A stretch of 64,000 bases of DNA from Bradyrhizobium cosmicum (GTDB lineage Bacteria > Pseudomonadota > Alphaproteobacteria > Rhizobiales > Xanthobacteraceae), in NCBI RefSeq assembly GCF_007290395.2, contig NZ_CP041656.2, positions 5,146,001 to 5,210,000 on the forward strand, given 5' to 3'. This document shows positions 53,717-62,828 of the stretch, one piece after another. Each line of letters opens with the position of its first letter. Positions within the stretch are counted from its first letter, which is position 1. The notes beneath the pieces were generated by a model, which was given only the letters and a program-made list of their open reading frames with translations, was not told the DNA's origin and did not search any database. Position numbers and translations under genes: made by a program.

Positions 53717-54322
53717 ATGAGCTGCGGTCGCGCCGTTCAAAAGGATTCAAGCATCGAGCGTTTGAGCGCCCTGCTCCGGCGTGCCGGAAGCGGCGACCAA
53801 CGGGCCTTTGCGGAATTGCATGCGTCGACGCGAAACAGGTTGCGCAAGACCGCGCTGTCGGTGTCGCCGTCGATCGTCGATCTCGACGACCTGCTGCAGG
53901 AAGCCTATCTCAAGATCTGGAAACACGCCGCGAGTTTCGATCCTGAGCGCGCCTCGCCCATCACGTGGATGTGCACGATCATGCGCAACACCACGATCGA
54001 TGCGCTCCGGCTGAAGCAGGTAGCGACGACCGATCTGGACGAAGCCTTGTGGGTGCCCGACGCCGGAGGGCGGGATTCCGACCCGTTCGACTACGATCTG
54101 GCTCAGCCGATCGCGGCTGGTGTTCTCGGCAGACTTCCACGGGATCGCCGCCATCTGCTCTCGCTTGCCTATCTCGAGGGTGAAAGCCGGCTGAGCCTGT
54201 CGCGGCGCTTTGGCGTGCCCGTCGGCACGATCAAGACCTGGCTGCATCGGACGCTGGCCTCGGTCCGTGCCGATTGCATGGCATGTGCGGCGGGCGCGCC
54301 CGCGCCGCAGCCCCATCCGTGA
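53717..54322 (+). CDS. Second ECF sigma factor (SigK/RpoE-like)
   Basis: A 201-residue ECF sigma factor unlike the first. Region 2 is in LDDLLQEAYLKIWKHAASFD and SPITWMCTIMRNTTIDALR; region 4 in ESRLSLSRRFGVPVGTIKTWL. GGAG lies 7 bases before the ATG. It has no adjacent anti-sigma factor; instead its stop overlaps the GTG start of the photolyase gene (GTGA). The promoter at 53662 suggests it is transcribed by the upstream RpoE-type sigma, forming a cascade. Confidence 0.87.
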   Translation: MSCGRAVQKDSSIERLSALLRRAGSGDQRAFAELHASTRNRLRKTALSVSPSIVDLDDLLQEAYLKIWKHAASFDPERASPITWMCTIMRNTTIDALRLKQVATTDLDEALWVPDAGGRDSDPFDYDLAQPIAAGVLGRLPRDRRHLLSLAYLEGESRLSLSRRFGVPVGTIKTWLHRTLASVRADCMACAAGAPAPQPHP

Positions 54323-55866
54323 GCCTGCCATTGGACCGATCCAGCGAGCCGGAGGACGTCCGCCATCTCGTCGTCGTGCTCGGAGACCAGCTCGACGCCG
54401 ACAGCACCGCATTCGACGGCTTCGACCCCGCACGAGACGTCGTGCTGCAGATGGAGGTGATCGAAGAGACGTCTTACATCCCGCAACACAGGAAGCGCAT
54501 TGCCTATTTCCTCGCGTCGATGCGACACTTCAGGGACGAATTGATCGCGCGCGGGCGGCGTGTGCACTATGTCCATATCGACGAGCAGGACAATACAGGG
54601 CGCTTCGAAACCGAGATCGCGCGGGCCCAGCGCAGGTTCAGGCCCTCGCGGACGATCGTGGTCGAGCCAGGCGACTGGCGCGTCGCAGAGACGCTACGCC
54701 GCCTGCCGCAGATGCCGGAGATCCGCAGCGACAGCCACTTTCTGTGCTCGCGCGAGGAGTTTGCGGCCTTTGCCGCGCGACATTACCGCCCGGTGCTCGA
54801 AACCTTCTATCGCGCCATGCGCCGAAAGACCGGGCTTCTCATGGATATCGCGGGACGACCTGTCGGCGGTGCGTGGAATTTCGACGCGGAGAATCGTAAA
54901 TCCTTCGGCAGGACCAGCCCGTCCATACCGCCGCGACCCGCATGTCCGCCCGACGCGATCACGACGGAGGTGTTGCGGCTCGTCGCTGCGCGCTTCGCAG
55001 ACAGCCCCGGCAAGCTCGACGGTTTCGACCTGCCCGTGACGCGGACACAGGCGCTGGCGCAACTTGACGCCTTCCTCGCCGAGCGGCTGCCGCGGTTCGG
55101 TGATTACCAGGACGCGATGCGGTCCGGCGAGGCCTTCCTCTACCACTCGGTCCTATCGGGCCCGTTGAACCTGCACCAATTGCGTCCGCTGGAGGTCGTC
55201 CAGGCGGCGCTGCAAAACACAACCGTTCCACTCAACGCGCTGGAGGGTTTCACGCGCCAGATCATCGGATGGCGCGAATTCGTCCGCGGCATCTATTGGC
55301 AGCGCATGCCGCATTATGCGGAAGCGAACACGCTCGATGCCGAACTGCCGATGCCGAAATTCTACTGGACCGGCGAGACCGACATGCGCTGCCTTGCGGA
55401 GGCGATTGGTCACACGATCGACTACGCCTATGCCCACCATATCGAGCGGCTGATGGTGCTCGGGCTGTTCGCCATGCTCCTGGGCGTGCGGCCCTACGAC
55501 GTCCATCGCTGGCACATGTCGATGTTCTGGGACGCGGTCGATTGGGTTTCCCTGCCGAACACGCTCGGCATGAGCCAGCATGGCGACGGCGGCATTGTCG
55601 GCACGAAGCCTTACGCGGCGTCGGGCAACTACATCCACCGCATGAGCGATCATTGCCGGCATTGCCGCTTCGACCCCCAAAAGTCGATCGGCGAGGATGC
55701 CTGTCCCTTTACCACGCTCTACTGGAATTTCCTGGACAAGCACCGCAAGCGCTTCGCCGCCAACGGCCGGATGAAGAACCAGTATGCCAACCTGGCCCGC
55801 AAGGATGCGGGAGAGCTGCGCACGATCCGGCGCCAGGCAGCCGGCATCGCCGAAGCGGTGACGTGA
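54319..55866 (+). CDS. Iron-sulfur bacterial photolyase/cryptochrome (PhrB/CryB type)
   Basis: A 515-residue FAD protein of the FeS-BCP group, which repairs (6-4) photoproducts or acts as a photoreceptor. The N-terminal antenna domain (VRHLVVVLGDQLDADSTAFD) is typical of the group. Four cysteines, C358, C446, C449 and C462, have the same spacing (88, 3, 13) as the [4Fe-4S] ligands of Agrobacterium PhrB (350, 438, 441, 454). The FAD domain has FTRQIIGWREFVRGIYW and WHMSMFWDAVDWVSLPNTLG. The GTG start at 54319 overlaps the sigma stop. Light-stress context fits: the related RpoE regulon of Rhodobacter includes a photolyase. Confidence 0.92.
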   Translation: MSLPLDRSSEPEDVRHLVVVLGDQLDADSTAFDGFDPARDVVLQMEVIEETSYIPQHRKRIAYFLASMRHFRDELIARGRRVHYVHIDEQDNTGRFETEIARAQRRFRPSRTIVVEPGDWRVAETLRRLPQMPEIRSDSHFLCSREEFAAFAARHYRPVLETFYRAMRRKTGLLMDIAGRPVGGAWNFDAENRKSFGRTSPSIPPRPACPPDAITTEVLRLVAARFADSPGKLDGFDLPVTRTQALAQLDAFLAERLPRFGDYQDAMRSGEAFLYHSVLSGPLNLHQLRPLEVVQAALQNTTVPLNALEGFTRQIIGWREFVRGIYWQRMPHYAEANTLDAELPMPKFYWTGETDMRCLAEAIGHTIDYAYAHHIERLMVLGLFAMLLGVRPYDVHRWHMSMFWDAVDWVSLPNTLGMSQHGDGGIVGTKPYAASGNYIHRMSDHCRHCRFDPQKSIGEDACPFTTLYWNFLDKHRKRFAANGRMKNQYANLARKDAGELRTIRRQAAGIAEAVT

Positions 55867-55874
55867 TCCGCGGC

Positions 55875-56327
55875 TCAGTTGAGCCAGAAAATGCTGGCGT
55901 TGAGCAGGGTGGCAAAGGCGACCCAGGCGAGATAGGGCACGAATAGCGCCGCGGCGACCCGGTCGGTCTGCCAACGCTCGACGATGAACCCGATGATCGA
56001 CAGCAGCATAGCGACAATCACGGCCAGCGCCACGCCGGTGTGATGCCAGGTGAAGAAGACCGGCGACCAGGTAAAATTGAGCAGCATCTGCACGGTCCAG
56101 AGCAGCATGCCCGCACCGCGCGGCGTCCGCTCCCAGGTCCGCGCCCCGGCCAGCGCGATCAGCAGGTAGATCACGGACCACACCGGCGCGAACACCCAGT
56201 TCGGCGGGTTGAACGGCGGCTTGGTCAGCCCGGCGTACCAGCCGCCCGGCAGGTTTGTACTACCGATGACAAAGCCTATCCCGACCACGATCAGGATGAA
56301 CAGTGCCGCTCTTGCATAACTTGCCAT
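55875..56327 (-). CDS. tspO: TspO/MBR family protein
   Basis: A 150-residue five-helix membrane protein of the tryptophan-rich sensory protein / benzodiazepine-receptor family, which binds porphyrins and affects oxygen- or light-regulated gene expression in Rhodobacter. Motifs: LPGGWYAGLTKPPFNPPNWVFAPVWSVIY in its usual place (given in part here), LNFTWSPVFF and PYLAWVAFATLLNASIFWLN at the C-terminus. The ATG at 56327 is preferred; the frame stays open to 57134 but that part is antisense to the HD gene's frame and meaningless. It ends 8 bp from the photolyase stop, convergently. Confidence 0.9.
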   Translation of the reverse strand: MASYARAALFILIVVGIGFVIGSTNLPGGWYAGLTKPPFNPPNWVFAPVWSVIYLLIALAGARTWERTPRGAGMLLWTVQMLLNFTWSPVFFTWHHTGVALAVIVAMLLSIIGFIVERWQTDRVAAALFVPYLAWVAFATLLNASIFWLN

Positions 56328-56428
56328 CAGCCAACGTCGCGCGTGATACAGACAGGGAGTATCGACCCAACGCTGCAGCAGCCGCATTGGATCACTGAAG
56401 GGACGCGGCGCAACGCCTTGGCCGGCTT

Positions 56429-57256
56429 TTATTTCTGGGGTCCTGACAGCGAAATCTCGCGCTCGGCGCGGAAGACGTTGCTGTAGAGGTTGGCGATCCA
56501 CTGCCGGCCGATCTCGGTCTTGTTGAGATAACCGATCTCGGTCTGGATGTGGGGTGCGACGCTGTTCCAGTAGAACTGTGGATAGCGGTTCACGATGTCT
56601 GCGGGCGAGTCGTAGCCGAGTTGCCGGTTCATGCCGACCTCCTCGAACTCGTAATAGAGCGCGTTCGCCTTGCGCAGATAATTGGGATCGCCGAGTTGGC
56701 CGATGAAATCGGCGGCGCGCAGGATCGAGGCATCCTCGTCGTAGCCCTGGCCCTCGCGGGCCGGAAAACGCGTGCCTTCGATGGCGCGGGCAATGCGCTC
56801 GCTGTCGAGCCCCTCGACCGGCCGTAGCCGCTGCTCTACGTACAGTTTCGATCGGTCGACATGATACATCATCAGACTGGCATCCGATGCACCCCGCGGC
56901 AGAGAGACCTTGTTGCCCGCCGCGTCGATCACGAAGCCGTCCTCGTCGTCGTCCTCGAACAGGCCACGGACGTAGCCGATGTCGTGGGCGAGGCAGGCGA
57001 CGAGGATGTGGGTGTAATCCTCCGCCGAGAGGTGTCCATGCAGATGGCGGCCCTGGAGGATCGCCTGGCCCGCCAGCGTCACCAGCATGGTATGCTCGAT
57101 ATTGTGGTAGAGCGCGTCGCTGTTGCCGATGCACTCCAGTGCCGTGCGCGTCGCCCCCTCTACGATCCTTGCGGAGTCTTCGTCGTAGCGCCGACGCATG
57201 AACGTGCCCAGCAACTTCTCCAGGGATTCGGCCGCCAGTCTTGGCAACGTGATCAT
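56429..57256 (-). CDS. HD-domain phosphohydrolase
   Basis: A 275-residue metal-dependent phosphohydrolase. HD-superfamily ligands are His in LYHNIEHTMLVTLAG, His-Asp in CLAHDIGYVRG, and the later Asp in RAADFIGQLGD. An acidic insert (LFEDDDEDGFVID) lies between. Homologues without further domains hydrolyse nucleotides or cyclic nucleotides; the substrate is unknown. The ATG at 57256 begins MITLPRLAAESLEKLLGTFM; a longer frame to 57352 looks spurious. It lies 101 bp upstream of tspO on the same strand. Confidence 0.85.
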   Translation of the reverse strand: MITLPRLAAESLEKLLGTFMRRRYDEDSARIVEGATRTALECIGNSDALYHNIEHTMLVTLAGQAILQGRHLHGHLSAEDYTHILVACLAHDIGYVRGLFEDDDEDGFVIDAAGNKVSLPRGASDASLMMYHVDRSKLYVEQRLRPVEGLDSERIARAIEGTRFPAREGQGYDEDASILRAADFIGQLGDPNYLRKANALYYEFEEVGMNRQLGYDSPADIVNRYPQFYWNSVAPHIQTEIGYLNKTEIGRQWIANLYSNVFRAEREISLSGPQK

Positions 57257-57477
57257 GGATTCAGCCCCGTTTGTCGGTGGTGTCCCACGCGTTCTCCCGA
57301 CGCCCCGCTCTTGTCCTCGACGCAGAGGCCAGCATAGCCCATCTTGGGCCACCTCACCAAATCCCGGGAACCCAAATTTGGCAATATGTTACAATCCCGC
57401 TGCGCAACATCCCGGTTGAGGTTACATTTCGTCACACCTTGAGGTGGGCGGGGAACGGTCCCGGTCCGACCGCCCCT

Positions 57478-58386
57478 TCAGGGCGCAGCCAGGATGTCGG
57501 CGCCATCGGCCGAGCGCGACAGACTTCTGGCCAGATAGAACAGTTCGACCAGTTTGCCGCGTCTGCCGACCAACGAGAAGATGTATTCGGGCGACTCCGC
57601 CTTGATTTCCGCGATCGCCACCTTGGCGATGCGATCGACGCGGCTCGAGCCGTGCTCCCAGACAAACCCGACACCGAGCCGATTGGCGACCGCCTCCAGC
57701 ATGCCCTCCCGCGTGTTGACGATGATCGCTGGACTTGCGCGCAGATTGACGGCGCGAAACGCCCTGTCCACGGCACGCTGGGTCGACGAATCCCGGGTGC
57801 GAAAGACCAGCGGATACTGCATCAGACTGGCGACAGACACGCGCGATTCACGGCCCAGGTCGTGAACGGGATGGCAGATCGCGACGACGCGCTGCTGCAC
57901 GCAGGGCTCGCGACGGAAGCGATTGTCCTGCGGCACCTCCGGCAGCACAGCGACGTCGACGCGCTGGTCCACCACGGCCGCCATGATCGCCGACCAGCTC
58001 CCGATCTCGATATTGATCTGAATCTTCGGATACAGATTGCGATAGGCCGCGATCAGCGCCATGCCCGGCATGGCGTTGCCGAGCCCGATCCGAAGCTCTC
58101 CCCCCGTCAGCTCATCGCGCTGCTCCAGGATGGCCAGCGCGTCCGCCTCGATCGCCTGCATGCGATTTGTCGAGGCATAGAGCCGTCGGCACAGCGACGT
58201 CGCAACCAGGTTCTGGCCGTGCCGATCGAATAGCGCAACGGCGAATTCGGCCTCCAGGTCGCGCACAAGCTGCGCAACCGCCGGCTGCGACACGCCCAGT
58301 CGCCTGGCTGCGGCCGCAAAGCTGCCGGTCTCGAACACCGCATTGACCGCTCTGACGCGCGACGACGTCAGCGCCACGACAAACAC
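57478..58386 (-). CDS. LysR-family transcriptional regulator
   Basis: A 302-residue LysR regulator: N-terminal winged helix-turn-helix (FETGSFAAAARRLGVSQPAVAQLV) and a C-terminal effector-binding domain from about residue 90. The start is a GTG at 58386 or the in-frame GTG three codons later. It is divergent from the ABC transporter operon (144 bp between starts) and probably controls it. Confidence 0.87.
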   Translation of the reverse strand: MFVVALTSSRVRAVNAVFETGSFAAAARRLGVSQPAVAQLVRDLEAEFAVALFDRHGQNLVATSLCRRLYASTNRMQAIEADALAILEQRDELTGGELRIGLGNAMPGMALIAAYRNLYPKIQINIEIGSWSAIMAAVVDQRVDVAVLPEVPQDNRFRREPCVQQRVVAICHPVHDLGRESRVSVASLMQYPLVFRTRDSSTQRAVDRAFRAVNLRASPAIIVNTREGMLEAVANRLGVGFVWEHGSSRVDRIAKVAIAEIKAESPEYIFSLVGRRGKLVELFYLARSLSRSADGADILAAP

Positions 58387-58529
58387 CCCAAGGCCGATAT
58401 CCCCCGATCAGGACCACACGAAAGCAAAACCTGGGATACCCATAAGCAGGGCCATTGACCGTTATGTGAATGTCGCATGCGCTCCCTACTCCTCCGTGCG
58501 CCGCAACAGGCAGCAGGGGACCAGCGCGA

Positions 58530-59681
58530 ATGGCGCAAATCGAGCTTTCCGCAATCCGCAAATCCTTCGATGGTACCGACGTCCTGAAGGGCATCGATTT
58601 CCGGATCGAGGACGGCGAGTTCATCTCCCTGGTCGGGCCGTCCGGCTGCGGGAAATCGACCCTGCTGCGCATCATTGCCGGGCTAGAGCAGCAGAATTCC
58701 GGCCAGATCCGCATCGACGGCGTCGCGGTGGACGGCATTCGCCCGAGCGCGCGTAACCTGGCGATGGTCTTCCAGTCCTACGCGCTCTATCCGCATTTGA
58801 GTACCTTCGACAACATCGCGGTGCCGTTGCGGATGCGGCGCCTCTCCGCGATCGAACGGCTGCCGCTCCTGGGCGCGCTGCTGCCGAGCCGGCGCGCCAA
58901 GGAACGGCTCATCAGTGCCGACATTGCCGGGATCGCCGAGCAACTCGACATCGCTCCGCTGCTGCGGCGCAAGCCCGGGCAATTGTCCGGCGGACAGCGG
59001 CAACGCGTCGCGGTCGGACGCGCCATGGTGCGCGAGCCCCGGGCGTTCCTGTTCGATGAACCGCTCTCCAATCTCGACGCGAAACTGCGCGTCCACATGC
59101 GCGCAGAGCTCGCCGAACTGCACCGCCGTCTCAACGCGACGTTCGTCTATGTCACGCACGACCAGGCCGAGGCGATGACCATGTCAAGCCGGATCGCCGT
59201 CATGATGGCGGGTGAATTGATCCAGGCCGGGACGCCCGCGGAGATCTACAACGACCCCGGCGATATTCGTGTGGCCGAGTTCATCGGCAGCCCCAAGATC
59301 AACATTCTCCCCGGCCGGATCCGGAAGGACGGCGGCATCGACGTGCTGGGGACGGCCCTCAAGCTTGCGTGCGGTGCGACGGCCGGCGACTGCCGCGTCG
59401 GCGTGCGTCCGGAGCGGATCGAACTCGGCACAGGGCCATTCTCCGGAACGGTCGTCCATCTGGAAAACCTTGGCGCGGAAGCATTCGTCCATCTCGCGAT
59501 CGAAGGCTCCGCCTTGCGTCTGATCGCGCGGCTCGCGGATGTCAGGCACATGCCTGCGATGGGTAGTCGTTCGGCCTTTGGCTTTGCCCCCGACGCAGTG
59601 CGGGTTTTCGATCCCGCCGGGAAGCGGATCGAGCTCAGGCTGGAGCAGCCCGAGCGCATCCGTGAGCACGCCCATGTCTGA
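58530..59681 (+). CDS. ABC transporter ATP-binding protein (UgpC/MalK type)
   Basis: A 383-residue ATPase of the CUT1 class of sugar/glycerol-phosphate importers. Walker A GPSGCGKST, Q-loop MVFQSYALYPHL, signature LSGGQRQRVAVGRAM, Walker B AFLFDEPLSNLD and the switch His in VYVTHDQAEAMT are all present, with an OB-fold (TOBE) regulatory domain at the C-terminus. An insert of about 20 residues after the Q-loop region (SAIERLPLLGALLPSRRAKE) is slightly unusual. It is the first gene of the operon and overlaps the permease by 8 bp. Confidence 0.92.
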   Translation: MAQIELSAIRKSFDGTDVLKGIDFRIEDGEFISLVGPSGCGKSTLLRIIAGLEQQNSGQIRIDGVAVDGIRPSARNLAMVFQSYALYPHLSTFDNIAVPLRMRRLSAIERLPLLGALLPSRRAKERLISADIAGIAEQLDIAPLLRRKPGQLSGGQRQRVAVGRAMVREPRAFLFDEPLSNLDAKLRVHMRAELAELHRRLNATFVYVTHDQAEAMTMSSRIAVMMAGELIQAGTPAEIYNDPGDIRVAEFIGSPKINILPGRIRKDGGIDVLGTALKLACGATAGDCRVGVRPERIELGTGPFSGTVVHLENLGAEAFVHLAIEGSALRLIARLADVRHMPAMGSRSAFGFAPDAVRVFDPAGKRIELRLEQPERIREHAHV

Positions 59682-60621
59682 CGGCTCCATGACGATTGAT
59701 GCGGCGATCGTCTCCGCCGGTGCCCCAAGCCGCGCGTTGCAGGCTCACGGCAGCCGCCGCACCTACGCCGCCTACGCCCTGGTGACGCCGGCCGTCACGC
59801 TCATGCTGGCCATGCTGCTTGGTCCGCTCGCCGGCGTGATCGCGCTCTCCTTCACCGACTATCAGCTCGGCGCGCCGCATTTCTCATGGATCGGGCTGGC
59901 CAATTACCACGATCTGTTCGCGGACCGGGTGTTCTGGATCGCGCTCCGCAACACACTGACCTATGTCGTGATCGTTGTGCCCGGCGCCGTGATCGCCGGC
60001 CTTGCGATCGCGCTGCTGATCCAGAGCGGGACCAGCCTGCGCAGCTTATATCGGACGATCTACTTTCTGCCTGTCATGGCGACCCTGATCGCCATGGCGG
60101 TCGTGTGGGAGTTCATGCTGCATCCGCAATTCGGCCTGGTGAACGGGCTGCTGCGCAGCGCGGGCCTGCCGGCCTTCGCCTGGCTGCAGGACCGCAGCAC
60201 CGCCCTCTACGCGCTGTGCGCGATCGGCATCTGGCAGGCGGTCGGATTCAACATGGTGCTGTTTCTCGCCGGCCTCGTCTCCATCCCCAAGCAGCTCTAC
60301 GAAGCGGCCGAGATCGACGGTGCATCGAGCGGCTGGGCTCGCTTCCGCCTCGTGACCTGGCCGATGCTGGGGCCGGTCACGACCTTCGTCGTGGTGATCT
60401 CCGGCATCCGCTCTTTCCAGGTGTTCGACACCGTGCACGTGCTGACCAAGGGCGGCCCGTCGAAATCCACCGAGGTGCTGATCCACACCATGTACACGGA
60501 AGGCTTCGAATTCTTCCGCTCCGGCTACGCTGCCGCGATCACCGTGGTTTTCCTGGTCTTCGTTCTCGCACTCACGCTCGTCAAATCGAGGCTCGCCGAT
60601 CGCGGCGTGCACTATACATGA
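59674..60621 (+). CDS. ABC transporter permease (UgpA type)
   Basis: A 315-residue inner-membrane permease with six TM segments after a cytoplasmic tail of about 30 residues. The EAA loop that contacts the ATPase is EAAEIDGASSGWARFRLVTW. The ATG at 59674 lies inside the end of the ATPase gene; the stop overlaps the second permease start (ATGA). Confidence 0.92.
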   Translation: MSDGSMTIDAAIVSAGAPSRALQAHGSRRTYAAYALVTPAVTLMLAMLLGPLAGVIALSFTDYQLGAPHFSWIGLANYHDLFADRVFWIALRNTLTYVVIVVPGAVIAGLAIALLIQSGTSLRSLYRTIYFLPVMATLIAMAVVWEFMLHPQFGLVNGLLRSAGLPAFAWLQDRSTALYALCAIGIWQAVGFNMVLFLAGLVSIPKQLYEAAEIDGASSGWARFRLVTWPMLGPVTTFVVVISGIRSFQVFDTVHVLTKGGPSKSTEVLIHTMYTEGFEFFRSGYAAAITVVFLVFVLALTLVKSRLADRGVHYT

Positions 60622-61454
60622 GCCATTCGCATCCTATCCCGTACCGGGCGATACTCCGCCACATCCTCCTGATCGCGGGTGCCGCGATCATGCTGGCGCC
60701 GTTCATCTGGATGATCTCGACCGCATCCAAGCCGCAGACCGAGGTCTTTTCCAGCGAGTTGCATCTGATCCCGCACCATTTCGCGCTGTGGGAGAACCTG
60801 CGCGAGGCCTTCGCCAAGGCCAATCTGCTGCGCTTCCTGGTGAACGGCGTCATTGTCACGTTCTCGATCTTCGTGCTGCAGATCATGGTGGCGCTGCCGG
60901 CGGCCTACGCGCTGGCGAAACTTCGCTTCGTCGGCCGCGAGACGCTGTTCGCGCTCGTGCTGTTCGGGATCCTGATCCCGCCGCAGGCGACCGCGATCCC
61001 GATCTTCCTGTTGCTGCACAAGCTCGGCCTGCTCGACAGCTATGCCGCGCTTGTCCTGCCCTTTACGATCTCCGTGTTCGGCATCTTCCTGATGCGCCAG
61101 TTCTTCAAGACCGTGCCGGACGATCTCGTCGATGCCGCGCGGATGGACGGCATCTCCGAGTTCGGCATCGTCTGGCGGGTGATGCTGCCGGCCGCGATCC
61201 CGGCCGTCACCGCCTTCGGCATCTTCTCCGTGGTGGCGCACTGGAACGACTATTTCTGGCCGCTCATCGTGCTCAACAGCGAACAACTGCGTACGCCGCC
61301 GCTTGCCGTGGCGCATTTCCGCAACAACGAGGCCGGCACCAGCTACGGCCCGCTGATGGCCGCGGCGATGGTGATCATCGCGCCGCTCGTCATCGCGTTT
61401 CTCTTTGCCCAGCGCCGCTTCATCGAGGGCATCACCCTCACCGGCATCAAGTGA
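60618..61454 (+). CDS. ABC transporter permease (UgpE type)
   Basis: A 278-residue permease, partner of the upstream one, with six TM helices and the EAA loop DAARMDGISEFGIVWRVMLP. The C-terminus FIEGITLTGIK is characteristic of CUT1 second permeases. It is followed after 29 bp by the binding-protein gene. Confidence 0.92.
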   Translation: MSHSHPIPYRAILRHILLIAGAAIMLAPFIWMISTASKPQTEVFSSELHLIPHHFALWENLREAFAKANLLRFLVNGVIVTFSIFVLQIMVALPAAYALAKLRFVGRETLFALVLFGILIPPQATAIPIFLLLHKLGLLDSYAALVLPFTISVFGIFLMRQFFKTVPDDLVDAARMDGISEFGIVWRVMLPAAIPAVTAFGIFSVVAHWNDYFWPLIVLNSEQLRTPPLAVAHFRNNEAGTSYGPLMAAAMVIIAPLVIAFLFAQRRFIEGITLTGIK

Positions 61455-61483
61455 CCGCGTTACCTCAACCAGGGAGACTATCC

Positions 61484-62764
61484 ATGCTGAAGTCCTTCAT
61501 CGCCGCCGCGACTCTGTCGCTTGCGGCCGGCTCTGCGCTCGCGCAGACCCAGACCGAGATCGTGATGCAGTATCCCTATCCGGAGCTGTTCACCGAGACC
61601 CACAAGCGCATTGCCGACGAGTTCGCCAAGGTGCACCCGGAGATCAAGGTCACCATGCGGGCGCCTTACGAATCCTACGAGGACGCCACCCAGAAGGTGC
61701 TGCGCGAAGCCGTGACCAACCAGATGCCCGACGTGTCCTTCCAGGGACTGAACCGCATCCGTGTCCTGGTCGACAAGAACATCCCGGCCGAGCTCGGCGG
61801 CTACATCGCCGCCGAAAAGGATTTCGACAAGCAAGGCTTCCACCAGGCGATGTATGACATCGGCACCGCCGGCGGCAAGGTCTATGCCCTGCCCTTCGCG
61901 ATCTCCCTGCCCATCGTCTACGTCAATCTCGATCTGGTGAAGCAGGCTGGCGGCGACATCGACAACCTGCCGAAGAGCTGGGACGAACTGATCGCCCTGG
62001 CCAAGAAGGTCAAGGCACTGGGCAACGACACCAACGGCGTCACCTATGCCTGGGACATCACCGGCAACTGGTTGTGGCAGGCGCCGGTGTTCGCACGCGG
62101 CGGCACCATGCTCAACGCCGACGAGACCAAAGTCGCGTTCGACGGACCGGAGGGCAAGTTCGCAATCAACATGATTGCACGGCTCGTCAATGAGGGCGGC
62201 ATGCCCAATCTCGACCAGCCCTCGATGCGCGCGGCGTTCGCGGCCGGCAAGACCGGCTTTCACATCACCTCGACCTCGGACCTCAACAAGGTCACGCAGA
62301 TGATCGGCGGCAAATTCGCGCTGAAGACAATACCGTTCCCCGACGTCGCCCCCTCCACCGGCCGGCTGCCGGCCGGTGGCAATGTCGTGCTGATCCTCGC
62401 CAAGGACAAGGCCAAGCGCGATGCCGCCTGGGAAGCGGTGAAATTCTGGACCGGCGCCAAGGGCGCCGCGATCATGGCCGAGACCACCGGTTACATGCCG
62501 CCCAACAAGGTCGCCAACGAGGTCTATCTGAAGGACTTCTATGTCAAGAACCCCAACAACTTCACCGCCGTCGGCCAGCTCGCGCTGCTCACGAAATGGT
62601 ACGCCTTCCCCGGCGACAACGGCCTGAAGATCACCGACGTGATCAAGGATCATTTGAACTCGATCATCTCCGGCGCCCGCGCGAAAGAATCCGATGCCGT
62701 CCTCGCCGACATGGCGGCGGACGTGCAGAAACTGCTGCCGAAGACCACCGGCGCGGCGCGCTGA
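61484..62764 (+). CDS. ABC transporter substrate-binding protein (family 1, UgpB-like)
   Basis: A 426-residue periplasmic binding protein. The signal peptide is MLKSFIAAATLSLAAGSALA, cleaved before QTQ. The fold is that of extracellular solute-binding family 1 (YPYPELFTETHKRIADEFAK, GTAGGKVYALPFAISLPIVY, KAKRDAAWEAVKFWTG). AGGGAGA precedes the ATG. The ligand could be a sugar or a glycerophosphodiester; the next gene, a GpdQ-like phosphodiesterase, favours the latter. Confidence 0.9.
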   Translation: MLKSFIAAATLSLAAGSALAQTQTEIVMQYPYPELFTETHKRIADEFAKVHPEIKVTMRAPYESYEDATQKVLREAVTNQMPDVSFQGLNRIRVLVDKNIPAELGGYIAAEKDFDKQGFHQAMYDIGTAGGKVYALPFAISLPIVYVNLDLVKQAGGDIDNLPKSWDELIALAKKVKALGNDTNGVTYAWDITGNWLWQAPVFARGGTMLNADETKVAFDGPEGKFAINMIARLVNEGGMPNLDQPSMRAAFAAGKTGFHITSTSDLNKVTQMIGGKFALKTIPFPDVAPSTGRLPAGGNVVLILAKDKAKRDAAWEAVKFWTGAKGAAIMAETTGYMPPNKVANEVYLKDFYVKNPNNFTAVGQLALLTKWYAFPGDNGLKITDVIKDHLNSIISGARAKESDAVLADMAADVQKLLPKTTGAAR

Positions 62765-62782
62765 GCGTCCCGACACCGTCAA

Positions 62783-62807
62783 CACAGGGCGCCATCGGCG
62801 CCCTGTG
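62783..62807 (+). terminator. Perfect hairpin between binding-protein and phosphodiesterase genes
   Basis: CACAGGGCGCC (62783-62793), loop ATC, GGCGCCCTGTG (62797-62807). There is no T-run; it may protect the abundant upstream message or reduce read-through. Confidence 0.6.
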
Positions 62808-62828
62808 CCTCGTCAACCGGAGATGACG

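Noticed and set aside
56328..57134. Upstream extension of the tspO frame
   Set aside because: It lies within the HD gene in another frame and has no relation to TspO; the real start is the ATG at 56327.
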